Both the position numbers and the translations under genes were made by a program. A stretch of 13,907 nucleotides of DNA, taken from an uncultured Spirochaetaceae bacterium (lineage in GTDB: Bacteria; Spirochaetota; Spirochaetia; Sphaerochaetales; Sphaerochaetaceae). The notes under the pieces were generated by a model, which saw only the letters and a program-made list of their open reading frames with translations, was not told the origin of the DNA and ran no database searches. Shown here piece after piece: positions 1 through 7,703 of this stretch. Location: NCBI GenBank assembly GCA_944389985.1, contig CALXON010000057.1, positions 1-13,907 of the forward strand, read 5' to 3'. Position 1 is the stretch's first letter. Each line of letters begins with the position of its first letter.

Positions 1-10
1 GAGAAGAAGA

Positions 11-1036
11 TCAAAGAATCCGTCCATCCTGAAGCCTCAGTTCAGGCCAGCCGAGGGCCTGGTCTATATATGGATCATGACTTACAAGAAGTATCGTCGG
101 CATCTCAGAGAATGCAAGTGATGACAGAAGGGATGCGAACGAGTCACGCGATGCCCTGTCCAGAGAGGCTGCAGGCTCATCGAGGATCAGAAGTCTCGGC
201 TCCGATGCAAGGGCTCTTGCGAGATCAACCTTCTCAGCCTCACCTCCTGAAAGAAAGAAATAGTCCCTGTCCCTGAGATCAAAGGAGCCGGTTCGTCTCA
301 TCGCAAGCTCTGTCTCCGCCTTTATGTCCTTCCCCATGGGGACTGCAAGTGAGACAACCTCCCCTGCGGTGATCGGGAAGGAGTCAGAGGCGATCCTCTG
401 CTTTATGTAAGCCGTATCATGAAGCACTGGACTTCCGTCAAAGAGAACAGAGCCTGAATCAGGTCTGAGAAGGGAGAGGATTATCCTTAAAAGAGTCGTC
501 TTTCCAGATCCGTTCTCGCCTTTGAGTATCACTGTATCCCCGGGATTGAGAATGAATGAGACACCGTCGAGAAGACGTCTTCTCCCGTCATATGAGAAGA
601 CTATGTCCTTTACCTCGAGTCTCATACCCGATGTGAGATTGGCCTTCTTACGGAGCTTTATGTAGCTTTCCGCAGGAGGATCATCGGGAGAGATCATCGT
701 CTCGGTGATGCACTTTATCCTCTCTGTGAGATGTCCGTATGAGAAATCAACACCGTTGTTACTGAACATTGCGGCAGCGCCTTCCGACATGAGATCAGAA
801 TGCACATGCCCTATACCGAGGTACACACAGATTGCGGCAGCTGCGATTCCGGTGATCGAATCATGGAGCGAGAGCTGGTGCGGATCGATGCCGTTCTTCC
901 TTATGAACTCATCAAGCTGGAAGAGCGGATGGAGCCATCTTCCAGACGAGGAGAATACAAGTTCCTCCCCTGAAAAGACCTCAAGTGTATGGCCATCTCT
1001 GAGCTTATCGCGGTACATGAGAGAAGCATAGCACAA
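11..1036 (-). CDS. DUF1893-like domain fused to an ABC transporter ATPase
   Basis: This 341-residue protein has two parts. Residues about 9-115 resemble the DUF1893 family (Thermotoga TM1506 type, deaminase-like fold), with the pattern of a short hydrophobic strand, a basic turn and HPL near residue 36, then an Ala-rich helix at 62-71. Residues about 138-341 are an ABC nucleotide-binding domain: Walker A GENGSGKT (173-180), signature LSGGE (262-266), Walker B LLILDEP (282-288) and switch His320. The FPITAGEVVSLA stretch (220-231) recalls metal-type ABC ATPases, which is only a hint. No membrane segment is visible, so a permease must be encoded elsewhere. The stop lies at position 11, and a partner may follow outside the window. 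The gene starts 29 bp after phoR and is probably the last visible gene of the pho operon. The start is TTG at 1036, with AGG six bases upstream; ATG at 1018 is an alternative with no visible ribosome site. The ATPase call is secure. The DUF1893 call is from pattern memory, and the substrate is unknown. Confidence 0.8.
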   Translation of the reverse strand: MCYASLMYRDKLRDGHTLEVFSGEELVFSSSGRWLHPLFQLDEFIRKNGIDPHQLSLHDSITGIAAAAICVYLGIGHVHSDLMSEGAAAMFSNNGVDFSYGHLTERIKCITETMISPDDPPAESYIKLRKKANLTSGMRLEVKDIVFSYDGRRRLLDGVSFILNPGDTVILKGENGSGKTTLLRIILSLLRPDSGSVLFDGSPVLHDTAYIKQRIASDSFPITAGEVVSLAVPMGKDIKAETELAMRRTGSFDLRDRDYFFLSGGEAEKVDLARALASEPRLLILDEPAASLDRASRDSFASLLSSLAFSEMPTILLVSHDPYIDQALGWPELRLQDGRIL

Positions 1037-1054
1037 AGATGGCCTGATGTTAAA

Positions 1055-1069
1055 CTGACATTTTGTCAG
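1055..1069 (-). other. Short hairpin at the phoR/DUF1893-ABC junction
   Basis: CTGAC and GTCAG form a perfect 5-bp stem around a 5-base A/T loop. On the minus strand the hairpin overlaps the phoR stop codon and is followed by TTTAA. It is too weak and its T-run too short for a confident terminator. It could cause partial attenuation or protect a 3' end between phoR and the last gene. Confidence 0.25.
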
Positions 1070-2721
1070 ATTTCAGGGAATCTGACAGTTATCTCGGTTC
1101 CCTCTCCGAGCTTCGACTTCAGTGTGATCGCAGCATGGTGAAAGAGAGCCGCATGACGCACGATCGAGAGTCCGAGGCCCGTTCCTCCGGATGATCTTGA
1201 TCTGGATTTGTCGACACGGTAGAAGCGCTCGAATACCCTGTCCTTGTCCTGATCGGGAATACCGATTCCGGTATCTGTCACGGAGATGACGGGTGCGCCG
1301 TTCTCCCTGTAAATCCTGATGACAGAAGATCCACCTGCCCTGTTGTACTTTATCGAGTTCTCGGCAAGATTGAAGATCATCTCGTCTATCAGCGAAGGAG
1401 AACCGTGTATCACGGAGTCCTCATCGGATTTCAATGAGAGAGACACACCTGCCGATGCCGCCTTCTTCGACAGCCTCGACACGACATTGCCGGCAATCTC
1501 CGTAAGGGATACATCCTCCAGAGTCTCATCCGAGTCATTCTCATCCAGCCTCGAGAGCCTGATGATGTCATGGACGAGAGCTATTAGACGCTGTGACTCA
1601 CTGTATATCTCACCTGCGAACTCCTGGACCTTGTCGCTTCTGACATTTCCGTCCTTCAGAAGCTCCGCAAAGCCTGAGATCGACTGCAGCGGAGTCCTGA
1701 GCTCGTGCGAGACATTGGCAGTGAACTCCCTTCTGAGTCTTTCTCTCTCAGCCTTCTCCGTGATGTCCATGATGATGACGACCGCACCGGATACGACACC
1801 TTCCTCGGCGACCGGGGATACGATGACCTGCAGTGTCTTCGAAGGCTCCTCCATCACCACTTCTCCGCGCTTTCCCTCAAGCGCGTCATCGATGAGGCCG
1901 GAGAACTGCTCAGAGCGGTTGATGACAAGGATGGAGTCTCCTTTCTTCGCCTCAGCGGCATCGAAGAGCTCCCAGGCCGCGCTGTTTATAGAGAGTATCC
2001 TCGCCTCGCTGTCTATGACGGCAAGACCTTCGGACATGTTGTCCGTGATGATGCTGAACTCGCGTGACCGTCTCTCCGCATCCTCTATCTGATGGCGGAT
2101 CAGAGCCTGCTGCTTCGATATCCTGAAAAGAAGCGGCGAGAGCTCCTCATAGCCCTCGGTCTCCTCAGGGTGTGAGAGGTCTATCGAGTTGATCGGGTCC
2201 GTGATCTTCCTTGCTATCCTCATCGAGATGAAGGCGAAGATCACGAGAAGGATCACGAGGACAAGACAGAGCGGGAAGAGCATGCCCATGATGAATGAGA
2301 ACGCGGTCTCTCCAAGAACTGCCATACGGAGGACATTCCCGTCTGAGGTACGGACAGCGGCATAGTAGTATGAGCGGAGCATCGTCTCGCTCTCCCTGAC
2401 GTCGAATCCGGAGCCGAAGCTTAGAGCGTCATCGATCTCCCTCCGTCCGAGATGATTCTCCATGGAAGCAGGATCCGCCTCATTGTCATAAAGCACAGAA
2501 CCGTCCGATGCGATGAGAGTTATCCTGCGACCGGGGACACTGACAGTCAGTATGTCCTCATCATCTGAGTATGCGGTATTCAGTATCCTCAATTCCGCCT
2601 CGAGATCTGATATGATCCTGTCAGAGTAAGCGAAATAGAAGATGAAGACCGAAACGGCTGCGGAGAGCACCATCGTCACGAGAACGGCGATGAAAATTGA
2701 CTGGAATATCTTCTTATTCAT
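1066..2721 (-). CDS. phoR: Phosphate regulon sensor histidine kinase PhoR
   Basis: A 551-residue membrane sensor kinase that phosphorylates PhoB when phosphate is scarce. Visible in order: TM helix about 6-31; an extracytoplasmic region about 32-142; second TM about 143-167; linker (HAMP-like, not certain); PAS-type region about 226-321; HisKA dimerisation domain with phospho-acceptor His339 in FTANVSHELRTPL; HATPase domain with N box NLAENSIKYN (451-460), G1 DTGIGIP (483-489) and G2 GGTGLGLSIV (512-521). All catalytic motifs are intact. The large exterior loop makes it longer than the E. coli protein and closer to the Gram-positive PhoR/ResE layout. The start is ATG at 2721, because AGGGGG ends four bases before it; a longer frame to 2748 lacks a better site. 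The start overlaps the phoB stop by 8 bp (ATGAATAA). The pst-phoU-phoB context supports PhoR over another sensor. Confidence 0.93.
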   Translation of the reverse strand: MNKKIFQSIFIAVLVTMVLSAAVSVFIFYFAYSDRIISDLEAELRILNTAYSDDEDILTVSVPGRRITLIASDGSVLYDNEADPASMENHLGRREIDDALSFGSGFDVRESETMLRSYYYAAVRTSDGNVLRMAVLGETAFSFIMGMLFPLCLVLVILLVIFAFISMRIARKITDPINSIDLSHPEETEGYEELSPLLFRISKQQALIRHQIEDAERRSREFSIITDNMSEGLAVIDSEARILSINSAAWELFDAAEAKKGDSILVINRSEQFSGLIDDALEGKRGEVVMEEPSKTLQVIVSPVAEEGVVSGAVVIIMDITEKAERERLRREFTANVSHELRTPLQSISGFAELLKDGNVRSDKVQEFAGEIYSESQRLIALVHDIIRLSRLDENDSDETLEDVSLTEIAGNVVSRLSKKAASAGVSLSLKSDEDSVIHGSPSLIDEMIFNLAENSIKYNRAGGSSVIRIYRENGAPVISVTDTGIGIPDQDKDRVFERFYRVDKSRSRSSGGTGLGLSIVRHAALFHHAAITLKSKLGEGTEITVRFPEI

Positions 2722-3394
2722 CTTTCCCCCTGAACCTGTAACCGACACCTTTCACAGTCTCGATCCTCTGTCCCTCATCTCCGAGCTTCTCCCTCAGATG
2801 TCTGATATGCACATCCACGGTCCTGTTCTCACCGTCAAAGGAATAGCCCCAGACGGTGTTGAGAATGCTGTCACGGTCAAGGACGATCCCCTCATTCTCC
2901 ATAAGATAGAGAAGGAGATTGAACTCCTTGAGCGTCAGCTCCACCTTCTCTCCCCCGACCTTCACAGTATGGGAAGATGGAGAGATGATGATTGATCCGT
3001 ATGAGACACTCTGTTTCTCCTTTCCGTGCTCCGAGCGGCGGAGAACCGCCCTGATGCGTGAAAGAAGCTCCATCATGCCGAACGGCTTCGGGATGTAGTC
3101 ATCAGCACCGCTGTCCAGCCCCAGGACCTTGTCATACTCGGACCCCTTCGCCGTCAGCATTATCACAGGGACATCACGGAGTGAGGAGTCAGACCTGATT
3201 TTAGCGAGTATCTCGAGTCCGGACTGTCCCGGCAGCATGATATCCAGGAGAAAGAGCTCGGGCCTTACCGTCTCTAGCTTCTTCCACATCTCCTCCCCCG
3301 ATTCGGAGGCGTCCACAGCATAGCCGCTGTTCTCAAGCGCATAGCTGACAAGCTTCCTGATCGAGGGATCATCCTCAACAAGATAAATCATCAT
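2714..3394 (-). CDS. phoB: Phosphate regulon response regulator PhoB (OmpR family)
   Basis: A 226-residue two-domain response regulator. The receiver domain (1-120) has the acidic pair EDD at 7-9, phospho-acceptor Asp51 in LLDIMLPG, Thr81 in VIMLTA and Lys103 in IPKPF, so all switch residues are present. The winged-helix DNA-binding domain (about 128-223) ends with the family pattern RTVDVHIRHLREKLG and the wing motif VKGVGYRF. When phosphorylated by PhoR it should bind 11-bp direct repeats upstream of pstS; candidates are at 7485-7528. Its ATG overlaps the phoU stop by 4 bp (ATGA), with AAAGG four bases upstream; the next codon is also ATG, with AAAGG seven bases from it. PhoB and PhoP are names for the same family in different lineages. 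Confidence 0.94.
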   Translation of the reverse strand: MMIYLVEDDPSIRKLVSYALENSGYAVDASESGEEMWKKLETVRPELFLLDIMLPGQSGLEILAKIRSDSSLRDVPVIMLTAKGSEYDKVLGLDSGADDYIPKPFGMMELLSRIRAVLRRSEHGKEKQSVSYGSIIISPSSHTVKVGGEKVELTLKEFNLLLYLMENEGIVLDRDSILNTVWGYSFDGENRTVDVHIRHLREKLGDEGQRIETVKGVGYRFRGKDE

Positions 3395-4059
3395 TCAACC
3401 TTTGCTGGATTGTTGATCCAGTCACCAGTGGCATCGAGGGCCGTGAGCACCCAGCGTGCAAGGGATGCGGCGTGATCACCCATCCTCTCCAGATACTTCG
3501 CTATCATCAGCAGATCGGGAGCCTCGGCAGCATTCTTGTCTCCGCTTCTTATCATATCCGTGATCGCCTCCTTGGCCTTGACGAAAGCGTTGTCGACAAT
3601 ATCGTCAGAGGAGACTACCGAGAGCGCTTTATCAGAGTCATAGTGGACGAAGGCGTCTATGGCATCCGTGACCATCCCTGTGACAGAGGAGATCATCCCA
3701 TCAAGACCTATCGTCTTTGGAAGCCCCGGAACTGTCAGGAACGGGATTATCTCCGCGATATCCGCGGCATTGTCTCCGATCCTCTCGATATCCCCGATCA
3801 TCTTCATCGCGGATGAGATGGTCCTGAGATCCTTAGCGACAGGCTGTCTCTTCAGGAGAAGACGGAGGCAGAGCGCCTCGATCTCCCTCTCCTTCTCATC
3901 GATCTGATGAGAGACCTCCGCAACTGCCTGAAGACCGGAACGGTCCTCCTCTGAACCAAGTGCGGCTCCGAGTCTTCCAAGCGCATCCTCAGAGAGCGCA
4001 CCCATCTTGATCATATTCACATAGAGCGTTTCAAGCTCCGCATCGAATCTCGTTCTCAT
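3391..4059 (-). CDS. phoU: Phosphate signalling protein PhoU
   Basis: A 222-residue cytoplasmic helical protein, the usual PhoU length. It is built as two repeats of a three-helix bundle, each with the metal-binding signature of the family: ERIGD at 92-96 and ERMGD at 191-195. PhoU physically connects the Pst transporter and PhoR and represses the Pho response when phosphate is plentiful. The N-terminus MRTRFDAELETL is typical. I chose ATG at 4059, which gives the standard start and lies 1 bp after the pstB stop. A GGAAGG lies ten bases upstream of it, while a TTG at 4068 would sit almost on top of that site. Having phoU between pstB and phoB places the whole signalling chain in one transcript. 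Confidence 0.94.
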   Translation of the reverse strand: MRTRFDAELETLYVNMIKMGALSEDALGRLGAALGSEEDRSGLQAVAEVSHQIDEKEREIEALCLRLLLKRQPVAKDLRTISSAMKMIGDIERIGDNAADIAEIIPFLTVPGLPKTIGLDGMISSVTGMVTDAIDAFVHYDSDKALSVVSSDDIVDNAFVKAKEAITDMIRSGDKNAAEAPDLLMIAKYLERMGDHAASLARWVLTALDATGDWINNPAKVE

Positions 4060-4060
4060 A

Positions 4061-4813
4061 TCAGCCAAACCTTCCTGTCACATACTCCTCCGTCTTCGGG
4101 TTCGACGGGTTGGAGAATATCTTTTCCGTATCGTCATACTCAATGACCTCTCCCAGAAGGAAGAATGCCGTCTTGTGCGCGATGCGGAGAGCCTGCTGCA
4201 TGTTGTGCGTGACTATGATTATAGTATATCTGTCAGCAAGCCCCATAGCCAGTTCCTCGATCTTCGCCGTGGATATCGGATCAAGGGCGGATGTAGGTTC
4301 ATCCATTAAAAGCACCTTGGGCTCGACAGCCAGAGCGCGTGCTATGCAGAGTCTCTGCTGCTGTCCGCCTGAAAGACCGAGAGCGCTCTTCTTGAGCCTG
4401 TCCTTGACCTCATCGAAGAGAGATGCATCCACAAGAGCCTTCTCGACGATCTCGTCAAGCTTCACCTTGCTCCTGATACCATGAGTCCTGGGTCCGTATG
4501 CGATGTTGTCATATATGCTCATCATGAACGGATTCGGCTTCTGGAAGACCATGCCGACCTCATACCTCAGACCGTTCACGTCAACCTTCGGGGAGAAGAT
4601 GTCCTCACCATTGTAGAGCACCTGTCCTCCGATCCTGACACCCGGCACAAGATCATTCATCCTGTTGAGCGTTCTCAGGAATGTCGACTTACCGCATCCT
4701 GACGGTCCGATAAGCGCAGTGATGTTCTTCTCCTCCACTGCGAGGTTTATCTTCTTCAGGGCCTGCATCTGGCCATACCAGAGATCAAGGTCCTTCGTCT
4801 CGATTATGTTCAC
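4061..4813 (-). CDS. pstB: Phosphate ABC transporter ATPase PstB
   Basis: A 250-residue ABC ATPase that powers phosphate import through PstCA at the inner face of the membrane. Walker A GPSGCGKS (36-43), the PstB-typical LRTLNRMNDL that follows, Q-loop Gln91 in VFQKPNPF, signature LSGGQ (147-151), Walker B with Asp171-Glu172, and switch His203 are all present. LNRMNDL and QKPNPF are diagnostic for PstB among ABC ATPases. The start is GTG at 4813, overlapping the pstA stop by 4 bp (GTGA), with GAGGAG about nine bases upstream. Length and motifs are fully canonical and nothing is missing. Confidence 0.97.
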   Translation of the reverse strand: MNIIETKDLDLWYGQMQALKKINLAVEEKNITALIGPSGCGKSTFLRTLNRMNDLVPGVRIGGQVLYNGEDIFSPKVDVNGLRYEVGMVFQKPNPFMMSIYDNIAYGPRTHGIRSKVKLDEIVEKALVDASLFDEVKDRLKKSALGLSGGQQQRLCIARALAVEPKVLLMDEPTSALDPISTAKIEELAMGLADRYTIIIVTHNMQQALRIAHKTAFFLLGEVIEYDDTEKIFSNPSNPKTEEYVTGRFG

Positions 4814-5670
4814 TGTCCGTTTCTCCTCTTCATAAGCCTTCCCATATATGTTGTCAGTAGGTTTATGATGACCGTGAGTATCATGAGTATCGCCGCGATC
4901 GCGAATGCTATGTCGAACTCACCTCTCTCGCTGGCATAGACATACAGGGCGACTGTGAGGGTGGCTCCCGCACTGGACATGCCCTTTATGAAGCCGTTGA
5001 GGTTGTGTGCGAAGCCTGCCGTGAAGAGAAGAGCCGCTGATTCGCTGAGTATTCTTCCTATGGCAAGTATGCACCCTGTTATGATGCCGTTGATGCATGT
5101 GGGAAGGACAACGGTCCTTATCACCCTCCACTTTCCGGCTCCAAGTGCGAACGCACCTTCCCTGTAGCTTTCCGGTACTGTCTTGAGGCTTTCCTGTGTC
5201 GTTCTCATAATCGTGGGAAGATTCATGATCACGAGTGTCAGGGCTCCCGCGAGAAGCGATGTTCCCAGGGAGAAGAACTGACAGAAGACCAGCATCCCCA
5301 CAAGTCCGTATATGATCGACGGGATTCCTGAAAGGGTCTCCGCCGCGAACTCGATCATCTCGACGACCTTCCTGTTCGACGCATACTCATTGAGGTATAT
5401 AGCAGCACCGACTCCTATGGGGAGAACGATGATGAGCGTCGCTATGACGATATATACCGTATTGAGTATGTCCGGAAGTATTCCGATTGTGTTGCGCAGC
5501 ATGCTCGGCACTGTAAGCAGAAGCTGTCCTGTAATATGAGGCAGTCCCCTGAAAAGCACATACAGGATCATGAAGCCTGTAAGCAGTGTGACAAGAGCCA
5601 GCGATATATAGCAGAAAGCCTTCATGAAACCGCACCATGTGCGTCTTTTTCCAGATATTCTCTCAATCAT
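4810..5670 (-). CDS. pstA: Phosphate ABC transporter permease PstA
   Basis: A 286-residue integral membrane permease with about six hydrophobic helices (first about 18-41, last about 252-275). The EAA coupling loop that docks onto PstB lies at about 169-190, with EGAFALGAGKWRVI visible. With PstC it forms the phosphate channel. The sequence TLSGIPSIIYGLVGM (112-126) is typical of the Pst permeases and is nearly repeated in PstC. ATG at 5670 overlaps the pstC stop by 4 bp (ATGA). A strong AGGAGG sits nine bases upstream, so start assignment is firm. PstA rather than PstC is inferred from position (second permease, next to pstB) and the shorter N-terminus. Confidence 0.95.
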   Translation of the reverse strand: MIERISGKRRTWCGFMKAFCYISLALVTLLTGFMILYVLFRGLPHITGQLLLTVPSMLRNTIGILPDILNTVYIVIATLIIVLPIGVGAAIYLNEYASNRKVVEMIEFAAETLSGIPSIIYGLVGMLVFCQFFSLGTSLLAGALTLVIMNLPTIMRTTQESLKTVPESYREGAFALGAGKWRVIRTVVLPTCINGIITGCILAIGRILSESAALLFTAGFAHNLNGFIKGMSSAGATLTVALYVYASERGEFDIAFAIAAILMILTVIINLLTTYMGRLMKRRNGQ

Positions 5671-6572
5671 CTGCTTTTTCCTCCTGTCTTGAGGACGTTG
5701 AGCACCGCGTTGATCAGCATGATGAAGAGGAAGAGGACGAGAGCTATCGAGAAAAGCGCCTCCCTCTGTAGTCCTGATGAATAGGACATCTCTGATGCGA
5801 CGGCAGTCGTGAGGAACCTTACTGAGGTGAAGAGTGATGGCATGTTCGCGACATTTCCCGCGACCATCATGATCGCCATGGCCTCTCCTATCGCCCTTCC
5901 GATACCAAGGACTATGGCTGTGAATATACCGCTCTTCGCGGCGGGTACCGATACACGGAAATATGTTTCCGTACTTGTCGCTCCCAGCGCGAGCGATGCT
6001 TCCTCATACTCTCTCGGAACTGCCTGAAGCGCGGTCAGCGAGACGTTTATCACTGAAGGAAGGATCATGACCGCAAGGACGATGATTGCTGCAAAGAGCG
6101 TCGCTCCGTCAGGAACTCCGAAGAGAATCCTTATTCCGGGCACGAGGATCGTCATGCCGACAAGACCGTAGACTACGGAAGGTATTCCTGCCAGAACTCC
6201 GATACAGAGTTCCATCACCTTCCTCACCTTTCCCGGAGCCATCTTCGCAAGATACACGGCAGCGAAGAAACCTATGGGGACACCGATGATGATTGCCCCG
6301 GCCGTACCGTAGATGCTCGTAAGTATGAATGGAAGTATTCCGAACTCAGGCTCAGCCGCAGTTGAGGCCCAGCGTGTTCCGAAAAGGAACTCGACCGGGC
6401 CGATCTTCAGAATGGCCGGCAGCCCTGACACCACAAGGTAGACGGTGATGACCAGGACCGAGCCGACTGCAACGAGACCGAGAACCAGGAATACCAGATG
6501 GATGATATCCTCAGCCAGCCTTCCCGGATTGTCTTTGTAATCCTTGGCGGCCAGATACTGTCTAAGATTCAT
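5667..6572 (-). CDS. pstC: Phosphate ABC transporter permease PstC
   Basis: A 301-residue permease, partner of PstA, with a cytoplasmic N-terminal stretch of about 22 residues and about six membrane helices. The coupling EAA loop is at about 189-210 (EEASLALGATSTETYFRV). GVLAGIPSVVYGLVGM (125-140) is the Pst permease hallmark. I chose ATG at 6572, which has AAGGGA about seven bases upstream. An in-frame GTG at 6593 would overlap the pstS stop and add seven residues (MIKREPG), but it has no visible ribosome site. No stem-loop separates pstS from pstC. Confidence 0.94.
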   Translation of the reverse strand: MNLRQYLAAKDYKDNPGRLAEDIIHLVFLVLGLVAVGSVLVITVYLVVSGLPAILKIGPVEFLFGTRWASTAAEPEFGILPFILTSIYGTAGAIIIGVPIGFFAAVYLAKMAPGKVRKVMELCIGVLAGIPSVVYGLVGMTILVPGIRILFGVPDGATLFAAIIVLAVMILPSVINVSLTALQAVPREYEEASLALGATSTETYFRVSVPAAKSGIFTAIVLGIGRAIGEAMAIMMVAGNVANMPSLFTSVRFLTTAVASEMSYSSGLQREALFSIALVLFLFIMLINAVLNVLKTGGKSR

Positions 6573-6589
6573 TCCCGGTTCCCTTTTAA

Positions 6590-7399
6590 TCACTCAGCTG
6601 TAGGAACTGCACCAGCTCCTGCGATGATGGAAGCGGCATCAGCGCTTACGCAGTAGTCGAAGAACTTCTGTGCTGCATCAGAGAGCGGAGTTGAAGCGAG
6701 TGTCGCGAAGACGAACGGGCGCTGGATCTTGTACTCGCCGCTCTTGACTGTGTCCTCAGTTGCCTGGACACCCTCGACTGTCACGGCCTTGACCTGATCA
6801 AGGTTGCTTGCAAGGGATGCGTATCCGATAGCACCGGGGTTCTGGGAAACTGCTGTGATGACAGCACCAGTTGATGTAAGCTCCTGGCTGTATACGCATG
6901 CATCCTCTGTTCCTGTGATGGACTCGAATCCATCTCTTGTACCTGAACCGGCCTCACGTCCGATTGCGACTACTGGTGCATCAGGTCCGCCGATCTCACT
7001 CCAGTTGGAGATCTTTCCAGTGAAGAGATCCGCGATCTGCTGGATAGAGAGATCAGAGACAGAGTTGGATGAGTTCACGATGATAGCGATTCCATCAAGA
7101 GCGACGATTGTCTCCTTCAGACCACTCTCCTTCTCGCTGTCCTTGAGAGCGCGGGAGGAAAGACCGATATCACATCTGCCCTCGAGAGCTGCTGTGATAC
7201 CTGTTCCGCTTCCTGTCGGATTATATGTGACATTCACGCCGGGGTTGTCGATCATGTACTGCTCAGCAAGCGAGAGAATCACCTTCTCCATCGATGTAGA
7301 ACCATCTGTGGAAACTGTAGCAGACTTCTCTGAGGATCCACTTGCGAATGCTGAAACAGCAGCAAGGGCAACAAGCATGATTGCAATAAACTTCTTCAT
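6590..7399 (-). CDS. pstS: Periplasmic phosphate-binding protein PstS
   Basis: A 269-residue secreted solute-binding protein that captures phosphate and delivers it to PstCA. It begins MKKFIAIMLVALAAVSAFA, a signal peptide with an AFA signal-peptidase-I-type end near residue 19. No Cys follows, so it appears not to be a lipoprotein. Phosphate-contacting loops of the family are visible: DGSTSM, TGSGTG, LDGIAIIVN and REAGSGTRDGF. ATG at 7399 is preceded by AGGAGA six bases away (7406-7411). A TTG at 7420 would add seven residues in front of the signal peptide and has no ribosome site. It is the first gene of the operon and lies next to the Pho-box-like dyad, so it should be induced by phosphate limitation. 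Confidence 0.95.
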   Translation of the reverse strand: MKKFIAIMLVALAAVSAFASGSSEKSATVSTDGSTSMEKVILSLAEQYMIDNPGVNVTYNPTGSGTGITAALEGRCDIGLSSRALKDSEKESGLKETIVALDGIAIIVNSSNSVSDLSIQQIADLFTGKISNWSEIGGPDAPVVAIGREAGSGTRDGFESITGTEDACVYSQELTSTGAVITAVSQNPGAIGYASLASNLDQVKAVTVEGVQATEDTVKSGEYKIQRPFVFATLASTPLSDAAQKFFDYCVSADAASIIAGAGAVPTAE

Positions 7400-7461
7400 T
7401 TCAATTCTCCTGTAATTCAAGGCTGTGCCTCTCAGATTACAGAAGCGATGCTACACACATG

Positions 7462-7490
7462 GTATTAACTGACAACGCTGCTTATGTTAA
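7462..7490 (-). promoter_or_regulatory. Candidate pstS operon promoter
   Basis: On the minus strand TTAACA (7485-7490; five of six to the -35 consensus) is followed 17 bases later by TAATAC (7462-7467), a weak -10. A weak -10 with an activator site over the -35 is what a PhoB-dependent promoter usually looks like. It would give a leader of about 55 bases before the pstS ATG. The assignment is by eye only. Confidence 0.45.
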
Positions 7491-7528
7491 ATCCATGTTA
7501 AATATTCCGATTTAACGATTTATTAACA
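7485..7528. promoter_or_regulatory. Symmetric pair of Pho-box-like TTAACA repeats
   Basis: Read on the plus strand, the site is TGTTAA, 5 bases, TGTTAA, 10 bases, TTAACG, 5 bases, TTAACA. The hexamers begin at 7485, 7496, 7512 and 7523. Each pair has the 11-bp period and TTAACA-like unit known for Bacillus PhoP boxes. The two pairs are exact mirror images about 7506.5 apart from one base (TTAACG). One pair therefore reads toward pstS and the other toward folC. Binding by the PhoB encoded in this window is inferred from the position and the period. Confidence 0.6.
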
Positions 7529-7550
7529 TTTGTGATTAAATATTTATTAT
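7523..7550 (+). promoter_or_regulatory. Possible distal rightward promoter
   Basis: TTAACA (7523-7528, also the outer Pho-type half-site) is followed after 16 bases by TATTAT (7545-7550), five of six to the -10 consensus. It would start near 7557 and give folC a leader of about 147 bases. The segment is very AT-rich, so a chance match is likely enough to keep confidence low. Confidence 0.3.
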
Positions 7551-7667
7551 TCAACAAATTATTCACATAAACCTAACCTTTGAATGAAAATAACGTCATG
7601 AATTTGCGGTTAGTTGCTTAAAGAATCAGACCATAACCATTTGGAATACAAGATTAATTCTTAGCAA
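7551..7667. other. AT-rich spacer with no recognised gene
   Basis: This is the folC-proximal part of the 304-bp divergent intergenic region. I see only very short open frames without ribosome sites and a loose GGTTA/TAACC inverted repeat with a long loop. No tRNA, riboswitch core or terminator was recognised. Confidence 0.5.
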
Positions 7668-7696
7668 ATGACGAAACCCCTGATTTGATGTAAACT
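7668..7696 (+). promoter_or_regulatory. Candidate folC promoter giving a leaderless transcript
   Basis: ATGACG (7668-7673, four of six to the -35) and TAAACT (7691-7696, four of six to the -10) are separated by 17 bases. A start about seven bases past the -10 falls at 7703-7704, the first base of the folC ATG. The bases before that ATG contain no purine-rich ribosome site, which agrees with a leaderless message. Confidence 0.4.
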
Positions 7697-7703
7697 CTCC
7701 CTC

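Noticed and set aside
1319..2092. 257-codon open frame on the plus strand opposite phoR
   Set aside because: Ser-rich antisense product over the PAS, HisKA and HATPase regions of PhoR; no domain pattern.
6804..7415. 203-codon open frame on the plus strand opposite pstS
   Set aside because: Antisense of the conserved binding protein with no recognisable motif or ribosome site.
7613..7640. GGTTA/TAACC inverted repeat as a riboswitch or RNA element
   Set aside because: Only five pairs closing a loop of about 25 bases, with no conserved core recognised.
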